DNA from: Taklimakanibacter sp050251035
GTDB lineage: Bacteria > Pseudomonadota > Alphaproteobacteria > Rhizobiales > Aestuariivirgaceae
Reading direction: 5' to 3'
Length of the DNA stretch: 64,000 nucleotides
Assembly (NCBI GenBank): GCA_050251035.1
Contig: JBFWNN010000025.1
Location: 1-64,000, forward strand
Numbering within the stretch: position 1 is the first letter of the stretch; each line of letters starts with the position of its first letter. A program made the translations under genes and the position numbers. Shown here piece by piece: positions 8,698 through 16,900 of this stretch. The notes below the pieces were generated by a model. It saw only the letters and a program-made list of their open reading frames with translations, was not told the DNA's origin and made no database searches.

Positions 8698-11042
8698 CAG
8701 GCGGGCTCGACGAAGGAATCGAGCACGCGCTTCTCGCCGGCCTTGTCGAAATCGATGGTGAGCTTGTTGCCGTCGACATGGGTGACGCGGCCATAGCCGA
8801 ATTTCTGATGGAAGACGCGGGCGCCGCGCGCGATGTCCTTGCCTTCCGTTTCGCGCGCCACCAGCTGGCCCTCGATGATGCGGGGCGCCGAGCGCATCGC
8901 CTCGCCCTTGGCATAGGCGCGCTGGGCGCGCTGCCAGCCCGGCGTGTCATAGGTGTTGGAGAAGGGCGTGGTGCGCTCCTCGAAGTGGCTCGCCCCATAA
9001 GAGCCGAGCCCATAGCCGCCATAGGAGTTGGCCATCGGCGCCACCTCGACATGGGCCTCCGGCAGTTCGTCGATGAAGCGCGAGGGCAGGCTCGACTGCC
9101 ACAGATTGTGGACGCGCCGGTTCTGGGCGAAGGAGATGGTGGCGCGGCGCTTGGCGCGGGTGATGCCGACATAAGCGAGGCGGCGCTCCTCCTCGAGGCC
9201 GGCGCGGCCGTTCTCGTCGAGCGAGCGCTGATGCGGGAACAGGCCTTCCTCCCAGCCGGGCAGGAAGACGGTGCCGAATTCGAGGCCCTTGGCGGAGTGC
9301 AAGGTCATGATGTTGACCTTGTCCTCGCTGGAATTGGTCTCGGTGTCCATCACCAGCGCGATGTGCTCGAGGAAGCCGGCCATGGTCTCGAACTCGCCCA
9401 TCGAGCGCACGAGCTCCTTCAGGTTCTCGAGCCGGCCCTGCGCCTCCGGGCTCTTGTCGTTCTGCCACATGGTGGTGTAGCCCGATTCATCGAGGATGAT
9501 CTCGGCGAGCTCGACATGCGGCAGGCCCGACAGCGCCTGGCGCCAGCGCGCGAAAGACGCGAGCAGGTCGCGCAGGGCGCTCCGCGCCTTGGCCGGCAAG
9601 TCGTCGGTCTGGCTCATGGTCTCGGCGGCACGATAGAGCGACATGCCGTCCTTGCGCGCGACCTCATGCATGCGCTTGACCGAGGTGTCGCCGATGCCGC
9701 GCTTCGGCACGTTGACGATGCGCTCGAAGGCGAGGTCGTTGTCGGGGGACGCCGTGATCTTGAAATAGGCGAGTGCGTCGCGCACTTCCTGGCGCTCATA
9801 GAAGCGCGGACCGCCGATGACCCGATAGGGCACGCCCAAGGTGATGAAGCGGTCTTCGAAGGCGCGCATCTGGAAGGAGGCGCGCACCAGGATGGCCATG
9901 TCGTTGAGCTTCTCGTCCTTGCGCTGCAGCTGCTCGATGTCCTCGCCGATGGCGCGGGCTTCCTCGTCGCCGTCCCAATGCGAGCGCAGAACGATCATAT
10001 CGCCATCGTCGCGCTCGGTCCGGAGCGTCTTGCCGAGCCGGCTCTCGTTCTTGGCGATGAGCCCCGAGGCGGCGCCCAGGATCTGCGGCGTGGAGCGGTA
10101 GTTGCGCTCGAGCCTGATCACCTTGGCGCCGGGGAAATCCTTCTCGAAGCGCAAGATGTTGTCGACCTCGGCGCCGCGCCAGCCATAGATCGACTGATCG
10201 TCGTCGCCGACGCAGCAGATGTTCCTGTGGCCCTGGGCCAAGAGCCTCAGCCACAGATATTGAGCGACATTGGTGTCCTGATATTCGTCGACCAGCATGT
10301 ATTTGAAGCGGCGCTGATACTCCTTGAGCACGTCGGGATGGTCCTGGAAGATATGCAGGACCTCGAGCAGGAGATCGCCGAAATCGACGGCGTTCACCAC
10401 CCTGAGCCGGGCCTGGTACTCGGCATAGAGCTCGGCGCCGCGGCCATTGGCGAAGGCATGCGCCTCGCCGGCGGGGACGCGCGCCGGCAGCAGGCCGCGA
10501 TTCTTCCAATTGTCGATCAGCCCGGCGAGCTGGCGGGCGGGCCAGCGTTTCTCGTCGATATCGGAGGCCTCGATGATCTGCTTCAGGAGACGGATCTGGT
10601 CATCGGTGTCGAGGATAGAGAAGCCCGATTTGAGGCCGGCGAGCTCGGCATGCGAGCGCAGGATCTTGACGCCGATGGCGTGGAAGGTGCCGAGCCAGGT
10701 CATGCCCTCGACCACGCCGCCGATCAGATGGCCGATGCGCTCCTTCATCTCGCGCGCCGCCTTGTTGGTGAAGGTGACGCACAGGATCTGCCCGGGCCAG
10801 GCGCGGCCGGTGGCCAGGATATGGGCGAGCCTGGTGGTCAGCACCCGGGTCTTGCCGGTGCCGGCGCCGGCGAGCACGAGGAGGGGGCCGTCGGTCGTCT
10901 CGACCGCCGCGCGCTGCTCTGGGTTCAGGCCCTTGAGATAAGGCGCTTCGGCGCCGGCAAGCGCGCGGCTGCTCAAACCGCCCGGCTTCTGCGGCGCCGG
11001 CGCCTCGTCGAAATCACCAATATCCATAGGGCGTGAAGACAT
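8697..11042 (-). CDS. uvrD: ATP-dependent 3'-5' DNA helicase, UvrD/PcrA type
   Basis: An SF1A helicase of about 781 residues that unwinds DNA in excision and mismatch repair and removes proteins from DNA. Motifs in order: Q motif LNPEQRAAV (39-47), Walker A GAGTGKTR (59-66), TFTNKAAREM (Ia), DEYQDTN (II), GDDDQSIYGWRGA (III), LERNYRS (IV), TLHSAKGLEF (V) and VGITRAKRR (VI). The C-terminal Tudor-like tail ends RVLDSFVEPA and would bind RNA polymerase or repair partners. ATG at 11042 is used; ATG at 11027 is also possible and neither has a strong ribosome-binding site. An acetyltransferase gene overlaps its stop codon. Confidence 0.92.
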   Translation of the reverse strand: MSSRPMDIGDFDEAPAPQKPGGLSSRALAGAEAPYLKGLNPEQRAAVETTDGPLLVLAGAGTGKTRVLTTRLAHILATGRAWPGQILCVTFTNKAAREMKERIGHLIGGVVEGMTWLGTFHAIGVKILRSHAELAGLKSGFSILDTDDQIRLLKQIIEASDIDEKRWPARQLAGLIDNWKNRGLLPARVPAGEAHAFANGRGAELYAEYQARLRVVNAVDFGDLLLEVLHIFQDHPDVLKEYQRRFKYMLVDEYQDTNVAQYLWLRLLAQGHRNICCVGDDDQSIYGWRGAEVDNILRFEKDFPGAKVIRLERNYRSTPQILGAASGLIAKNESRLGKTLRTERDDGDMIVLRSHWDGDEEARAIGEDIEQLQRKDEKLNDMAILVRASFQMRAFEDRFITLGVPYRVIGGPRFYERQEVRDALAYFKITASPDNDLAFERIVNVPKRGIGDTSVKRMHEVARKDGMSLYRAAETMSQTDDLPAKARSALRDLLASFARWRQALSGLPHVELAEIILDESGYTTMWQNDKSPEAQGRLENLKELVRSMGEFETMAGFLEHIALVMDTETNSSEDKVNIMTLHSAKGLEFGTVFLPGWEEGLFPHQRSLDENGRAGLEEERRLAYVGITRAKRRATISFAQNRRVHNLWQSSLPSRFIDELPEAHVEVAPMANSYGGYGLGSYGASHFEERTTPFSNTYDTPGWQRAQRAYAKGEAMRSAPRIIEGQLVARETEGKDIARGARVFHQKFGYGRVTHVDGNKLTIDFDKAGEKRVLDSFVEPA

Positions 11043-11120
11043 GATCAGGGTGCGAATCCAGTGGGGGTTCGCACCCTTATATAGCAACTCCCCGGCAGAT
11101 CACGAATTCGGCGATGACTT

Positions 11121-11220
11121 GAAAATCCCCCTCCGCCGCGCGGAACGCGTGGGGAGGGTGGACGCCCGGATGGGGTCGTCGCGCGCTACCTCCCCGCGCT
11201 TCGCGCGGGGGAGGGAGGAC
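11121..11220. repeat. Two adjacent GC-rich intergenic dyads
   Basis: Between uvrD and the next small gene lie two imperfect inverted repeats. One is around 11130-11158 (CCCTCC...GGAGGG with an inner GCGCG/CGCGT). The other is at 11190-11216, with arms CCTCCCCGCG and GCGCGGGGGAGG around TTC. The arms resemble each other, suggesting a degenerate interspersed palindromic element. A similar CCCTCCCC/GGGGAGGG motif occurs at about 11611-11632. Confidence 0.45.
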
Positions 11221-11238
11221 TTGGCGCATTACGGCTAC

Positions 11239-11421
11239 TCAGTGGAGGCAGGTGCTCTTCAGATCCTCGAGCGCGGTCTGGACGCTCCGCCAGGTCTCGG
11301 CGGTGCGCTCGGCGCCGTATTTCACGCAAATGCGCTCATGCACGGCCGCTTCTTCCGCGGCCTTCGCGCCATGGACCACGAGGAGCTGGCGCGCGAATTC
11401 GATGATGGTTGCGTTGTGCAT
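11239..11421 (-). CDS. Small alpha-helical hypothetical protein (paralogue of 11682-11867)
   Basis: A 60-residue predicted all-helical cytoplasmic protein with no signal peptide or membrane span. It aligns end to end with the product of the neighbouring 11682-11867 gene: ARQLLVVHGAKAAEEAA against ARQLHEVRGERAVLEAA, and ETWRSVQTAL against ANWRRIQSAL. GGGAGG sits 5 bases upstream of the ATG at 11421. Proteins of this type (about 60 residues, containing ARQL and a WR-I motif) occur widely in alphaproteobacteria without known function. The two copies appear to be a local duplication. Confidence 0.7.
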   Translation of the reverse strand: MHNATIIEFARQLLVVHGAKAAEEAAVHERICVKYGAERTAETWRSVQTALEDLKSTCLH

Positions 11422-11574
11422 GCCGACCTCCCTGTTTTTCGGTTGATGGCGAGACTATGCAAGGCGAATGAGTCGAGAATATTGCAGTCGGAAGGCGAGA
11501 TGATTTTTTATGTTGCGGATTTTACTGAAATGCGCGGCGCATGTATCGTGCGAAGCGAAATAGTTTCCGGTCAT

Positions 11575-11597
11575 GAAAAAAGCCGCTGTGAAGCGGC
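11575..11597 (-). terminator. Rho-independent terminator after the 11682-11867 gene
   Basis: GCCGCT and AGCGGC pair across a 4-base loop (11582-11597). On the minus strand the stem is followed by seven T (11581 to 11575). Confidence 0.75.
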
Positions 11598-11681
11598 CCA
11601 CTCGTTCCGGCCCTCCCCGGAATGGGGAGGGACTCATCGTGAGAAAGGTAGCGTGTGACCCTTTCTGCTCCAGCCGTCAGA

Positions 11682-11867
11682 TCAGCTGAGATGCGGCGAC
11701 TGCATCGTGGTCAGCGCCGACTGGATGCGGCGCCAGTTCGCGGCCGCCTCGCGATCGCCCTTGGCTTCGCACGCCGTCGCCCGCTGGGCGGCTTCCAGCA
11801 CGGCCCGTTCGCCGCGCACTTCATGAAGTTGTCGCGCATAGTCCAGGATTTCGAGAGCTTGCATCAT
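11682..11867 (-). CDS. Small alpha-helical hypothetical protein (paralogue of 11239-11421)
   Basis: A 61-residue predicted helical protein beginning MMQALEILDYARQL, similar along its whole length to the 60-residue protein at 11239-11421. The start at 11867 is preferred because GGAG lies about 6 bases upstream and because it then matches its paralogue in length; an in-frame start at 11906 would add 13 residues. It has its own terminator, so the two copies are separate transcription units. No function is known. High Ala/Glu/Arg content and a single conserved Trp suggest a small helical bundle, perhaps a dimer. Confidence 0.68.
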   Translation of the reverse strand: MMQALEILDYARQLHEVRGERAVLEAAQRATACEAKGDREAAANWRRIQSALTTMQSPHLS

Positions 11868-11967
11868 CTCATCTCCATAAGAGGCCGTCCCTGGAGACCC
11901 GGACAATCAAAGGAAAATGCGCGCAGAATGTGGCGAAGCGCTATTTAATTGACGCGCTTCCATATCG

Positions 11968-12456
11968 CTATTTCTTCTTCTTCGGGATGCCGATGCGGTG
12001 GCCGACCTGCGGGGGGACCGGCAGAGCGGCATGCGCTTCATGCATCGCCTTGATGTTGGCGAGCACGTCAGGCGGAAAGGGCGTCGACTTGCGGATGTTC
12101 ATGTCGACATGGATGATGATGATCTCGATGGTGGCGGCGATCCAGCCCTCCGTCGCCTGGCGCATCTGCACGAAATAGTGCAGGCGCTTGGCGTCGTAAT
12201 CGAGAAACTGGGTCTCGACCCTGACGCTGTCGCCCGCATGCAGCTCGCGCAGATAGGTCAGATGCACCTCGAGGGTGAAGAAGGAGCAATTGGTCTCTTT
12301 CGCGTAAGGGCCGCCGAGGCCGATGGCCTCCATGGCCTCGTCGCCCGCCCGGTCGAAAAGCACATTGTAGTAAGCCATGTTGAAATGGCCGTTATAATCG
12401 GTCCATTGATCCTCGACCTTATGGACGGAGCTCACGAAAGGGGCAGGGTAGGTCAT
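11968..12456 (-). CDS. Hot-dog-fold acyl-CoA thioesterase (4HBT / betainyl-CoA thioesterase-like)
   Basis: A 162-residue single hot-dog domain. The sequence DYNGHFNMAYYNVLFDRAGD covers the usual start of the central helix, with Asp20 and Asn22 placed as catalytic or structural residues in 4-hydroxybenzoyl-CoA thioesterase relatives. It hydrolyses an acyl-CoA thioester to acid plus CoA. The closest resemblance I recognise is to thioesterases linked to carnitine/betaine catabolism, but no such genes are adjacent. It ends with a basic IPKKKK tail. It diverges from the FAD oxidase gene across 71 bp. Confidence 0.78.
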   Translation of the reverse strand: MTYPAPFVSSVHKVEDQWTDYNGHFNMAYYNVLFDRAGDEAMEAIGLGGPYAKETNCSFFTLEVHLTYLRELHAGDSVRVETQFLDYDAKRLHYFVQMRQATEGWIAATIEIIIIHVDMNIRKSTPFPPDVLANIKAMHEAHAALPVPPQVGHRIGIPKKKK

Positions 12457-12527
12457 CGGCCTCGAGAAATTTGCACTTGGGGCTTGTTGGTTTAGAAGCG
12501 ATAGCAGGGACTTATCACGGATGACAA

Positions 12528-13919
12528 ATGCGAGCTCTTAAGAAGAACAGCGTGACCCAGGCGGTGGCCGAGGTCAAAGCGATGCTTGGCGACCGCCTCT
12601 CGACCGCCCCGGCGGTACGCGAGCAGCACGGCAAGGACCAGACCTGGGCGCCGGGCGCGCCGCCCGATGCCGTCGCCTTCGTCAAATCGACGGCCGAGGT
12701 GCAGCGCATCGTCGCCATCTGCTCCCAATATGAGACGCCGGTGATCGCCTATGGCACGGGCACCTCGCTCGAGGGCCACTTTTCCGCCCCCTATGGCGGC
12801 ATCTCGGTCGATCTCTCGGCCATGAACCAGGTGCTGGAGGTCAATGCCGAGGACCTTGACGCGAGGGTCGAGGCCGGGGTGACGCGCAAGGCGCTCAACA
12901 CCCATCTGCGCGACAAGGGACTGTTCTTCCCCATCGATCCCGGCGCCGATGCCAGCATCGGCGGCATGGCGGCGACCCGCGCCTCGGGCACCAATGCGGT
13001 GCGCTACGGCACCATGCGGGAGAATGTCCTCAACCTGACGGCGGTGCTCGCCAACGGCGAAGTGGTCCATACCGCCAAGCGGGCCAAGAAATCCTCGGCC
13101 GGCTACGATCTCACCCGCCTCCTGGTCGGCTCGGAGGGCACCCTCGGCATCATCACCGAGGTGGGGGTGAGGCTCTATGGCATACCCGAATCGATCGCCG
13201 CCGGCGTCTGCCCCTTTCCCTCGATCGAAGCGGCCTGCCAGACGGTGATCCAGACGATCCAGCTCGGCATCCCGGTGGCGCGCATCGAGCTCGTCGACGA
13301 GGAGCATGTGAAGGCCTTCAACGCCTATTCCAAGATCGACCTCAAGGTGGCGCCGACGCTGTTCGTCGAGTTCCACGGCACCCAGGCCGGCACCGCCGAG
13401 CAATCGGAGCTGTTCGGCGCCATAGCGGAGGAGCTGGGCGGCGGGCCCTTTGCCTGGGCGACCAAGGAAGAGGACCGGCAGCGCCTCTGGCAGGCCCGCC
13501 ATGACGCCTTCTGGGCGACGAAATCGCTGATGCCTGGCAAGGAGGCCTTCGCCACCGACGTCTGCGTGCCGATCTCGCGGCTCGCCCAATGCGTGACGGA
13601 GACCCAGGCCGATCTCGCCGCCAACGACCTCTATGGGCCGATCGTCGGCCATGTCGGCGACGGCAATTTCCACGTGGTGCTCTATTGCGACCGCGCCGAT
13701 GCGGAAGAGCTCAAGCGGGTGAAGGGCTTCTATGACCGCCTCATCCGGCGGGCCATCGCCATGGAGGGAACCTCGACCGGCGAGCATGGCATCGGCTCGG
13801 GCAAGATGGCGTTTCTAGAAGTGGAACATGGGCCCGAGGGCGTGGCCGTGATGCGGCAGATCAAACAGGCCCTGGACCCCAAGAATATCCTTAACCCGGG
13901 CAAGATTGTCGCCTTATGA
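12528..13919 (+). CDS. FAD-linked oxidase, D-lactate/glycolate dehydrogenase (DLD/GlcD) family
   Basis: A 463-residue flavoprotein. The N-terminal PCMH/VAO FAD-binding domain shows YGTGTSLEGHF, GADASIGGMAATRASG and GSEGTLGIITE. The C-terminal FAD-oxidase domain carries HVGDGNFHVVL and the signature EGTSTGEHGIGSGK, whose His residues are part of the active site. The protein ends DPKNILNPGKIV, as family members do. It probably oxidises D-lactate or another 2-hydroxyacid and passes electrons to the respiratory chain at the membrane face. ATG at 12528 is used; another ATG 7 bases earlier is out of frame. It is followed after 44 bp by the AsmA gene. Confidence 0.88.
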   Translation: MRALKKNSVTQAVAEVKAMLGDRLSTAPAVREQHGKDQTWAPGAPPDAVAFVKSTAEVQRIVAICSQYETPVIAYGTGTSLEGHFSAPYGGISVDLSAMNQVLEVNAEDLDARVEAGVTRKALNTHLRDKGLFFPIDPGADASIGGMAATRASGTNAVRYGTMRENVLNLTAVLANGEVVHTAKRAKKSSAGYDLTRLLVGSEGTLGIITEVGVRLYGIPESIAAGVCPFPSIEAACQTVIQTIQLGIPVARIELVDEEHVKAFNAYSKIDLKVAPTLFVEFHGTQAGTAEQSELFGAIAEELGGGPFAWATKEEDRQRLWQARHDAFWATKSLMPGKEAFATDVCVPISRLAQCVTETQADLAANDLYGPIVGHVGDGNFHVVLYCDRADAEELKRVKGFYDRLIRRAIAMEGTSTGEHGIGSGKMAFLEVEHGPEGVAVMRQIKQALDPKNILNPGKIVAL

Positions 13920-13963
13920 TCGCCGCGACTGCCTGCCATGGGTAGGGCAGCGACAGGTACTGA

Positions 13964-16900
13964 ATGAAGCTGTGGAAATCGCCCGTCCTGTATTTCGGGA
14001 TCGCGCTCGTCTTGGCGGTCGCGGCAGCCTTCATTGCGCCCTATGTCATCGACTGGGGCAGCTACCGCATGGCCATCGAAAGCTATGGCAGCAAGATGAC
14101 GGGCCGCCAGGTGACGGTGCGGGGCGACATTTCCGGCCGGTTCTTTCCCTGGCCCAAACTCTCGATCGGTGACGTGAAAGTGGCCAATCCGGCGGGCGCC
14201 TTCGTGCCGGATTTCATCACCGCGGAGGAAGTGGACGTGCGCATGACGCTCGCCGGCCTCCTCGGCGGCGAGATCAGGGTCGAGTCCATCGAGGTCGTCC
14301 GGCCGGTGGTCGCCTTCGAGCGGCTCGATTCGGGCCAAGGCAGCTGGCATCTGAAATCCGCCGCCGGCCCCGACGAGATGCGCTTCATCGACCGGATCAG
14401 GCTCGATCAAATCACCGTGAGCGACGGCGTGGTGCATCTGATCGACAATCGCCGCGCCGGGCGCGCGACCATCACGGGCGTCAATGCGACGCTCGCGGCG
14501 CAGAACATCGCCGGGCCCTGGCGGATGCGCGGCACCGCGGCCTATCGCGACCGGCCGGTCGAGATCGCGGTCAATACTGGCGGCTGGACGCCGGAGGCCC
14601 CGTTCAAATTCGGCTTCCGCCTCGCCTCCGCCGACGGCTCCGGCCTCGTCTACCAGTTCGACGGCGCCAATGACGGCAATCACGTGACTGGCAACCTCAA
14701 GATCCAGCCGGCGGCCAGCAGCGACGGCCGCAGCGATCCCGAAGGCCAGCTCAGGCCGCTGGTGATGACGGCGGACGTGACGTCGGATTTCGACACGGTG
14801 GCGCTCGACAAGATCGAGATCGCGCCGCGCGACGGGACGGGCGAGGGTGCCAATCTGCTCACCGGCAGCGCCGAGGTGAAGCTCGGGGCCAGCGTCGCGC
14901 TGAAGGCGGACCTGAAAGCCACGCGCTTCGATCTCGATGCCGTCGCCGGCGCCAAGGCCAGGAGCCTGGCACGCGAAGGCGGCGGGCTCGCTCTGCTCGA
15001 AAACGTCCTCGCCATCATGCCGGACGGCGTCGACATCAAAGGGTCGCTCGGCGTCACGTCGCTCATCGTCGGCGGCGAGGCGCTCGACAATGCCAGGCTC
15101 GCGGTCGAGATGGACGGCGAGGCGATCCGGATCAAGGAGCTGTCGGCCGGCATGCCCGGCCAGGCGCGCGGCCTGTTCAGCGGCGTCTTCCTGGTGACCG
15201 ATTCGGGCCCGCAGCTGGCGGGCGACCTCGCCGGCGAGGCCGCGAACCTGCGCGACTTCCTGTCCTGGGCCTGGCCCGAGGGCCGCGCGGACATCGCGCG
15301 GATCTGGACCGGCAGCCGCGGCCGCTTCAAGCTCGAGACCCGCCTCGATGCGACGAACGAGCAACTGCGGCTGCAGGAGATGAACTACCAGATCGACGAA
15401 TCGCTGGGCAGCGGCGGGCTCATCATCGGCTTTGGCGAACGGCCGTCCTTCGATGTGAGGCTCGACGCCTCGGCGCTCGACGTCGACCGCTTCATTCCCA
15501 ACGGCATCGGCGGCGGCGGCTGGGTCGACACCGCGGGCCTCATCGCGCAATGGGCGAAGAGCAACGATCTCAGGGTCACGCTGCAATCCGGCAAGATGCT
15601 GCTCAACGGCGTCGATGCCCGCGACGTCGCCGTCGACATCGCGGCTCTCGACGGCAGCATCGACCTCAAGACCATCGAGATCGGCAATGTGGGCGATGCC
15701 AGGCTCGAGGTCACCGGGCTCCTCGCCCCGACCGAGACCGGGAGCCGGGGCACGGTCTCGACCAGCGTCACGGCGGACGACCCGCGCAGCCTGCTGCAGC
15801 TGCTCGGCCTCTATCCCAAGGACAGCGACCCCGTCTGGTCCGGGGCCCTGGGCAAGACCGATCTCACCATCACCGCCGACCTCAAGCCCGACGAGCAGGG
15901 CCAGGCGGCGAACTACCGGGTCACCGGCAAGACCGGCGAGCTCGACATCGACGCCACTCTGGCCGCGGCCGGGCAAGGCGATCTCCTGGCGAGCGAGATC
16001 AGCGGCGCCGTGACCTTGCGCAGCGCCATGGGGGCGGGCCTCCTCAAGCTCATCGGCATGCGGCCGGCGGCCGACCAGGGCGGCGCCGGCAGGCTCACTC
16101 TGACGCTCACCGGATCGCTGGCCAACGGGCTGGTCGCCGATCTCGAAAGCGAGGTGTTCGGCGCCAAGGGCCAGTTCCAGGGCAAGTTCCTGCGCACCGA
16201 CGGCGTCCTCACCGGCACGGGGCGCGGCGGGGTCTTCAGCGAGCGGCCGGACGACCTCTTCCTCGCGGCGGGCATTGCCGGCTATGCCGGCGGACCCTTG
16301 TCGGTCGAATCCGATATCGAGATCGCGGGACCCAAGGTCTCGTTCCCCGACATGCAGGGCTTCGCGGCGGGCGCGCCGTTCAAGGGCACACTGGCCGTGG
16401 AGGGCGGCAAGCGGATCAAGGGCGAGTTCGCGACCGGCCCCGTGTCCTTCGCGCGGCTGTTCGGCCTCGTCTTCATGCCGTGGGACGGCCGGCCGACCGA
16501 TCCCGAGCTGCCTTTCGCCAGCCTGCCGCCGGGCCGCCTCACCGGCGAATTGTGGATCAAGCCCGACCATCTCGAAGTGTTCGACGGGCTCACCGTGAAG
16601 GAGACACAGGTCGGCATCAGCGCCGGACCCGAGGAAATCCGCCTCGCGGCGTTCGGCAAGAGCGATCTCGGCGGCGATGTCGCGATCGAGATCGGCGCCA
16701 AACCGCAAGGCGGCGGCAAGACGGTGGACGGGCGTCTCGTCCTGCCGATCGATCTCGGCCGCAGCCTCAAGGATGCGACGGGCGGCCAGGTTGCGTCCGG
16801 CCTGGTCAAGCTTTCGGTGAAAGCTTCGGGCAGCGGACGCACGCCGGGCGCCGTCCTCGCCAGCCTCGAGGGCTCCGGCAGCTACGACGTGTCGGGACTG

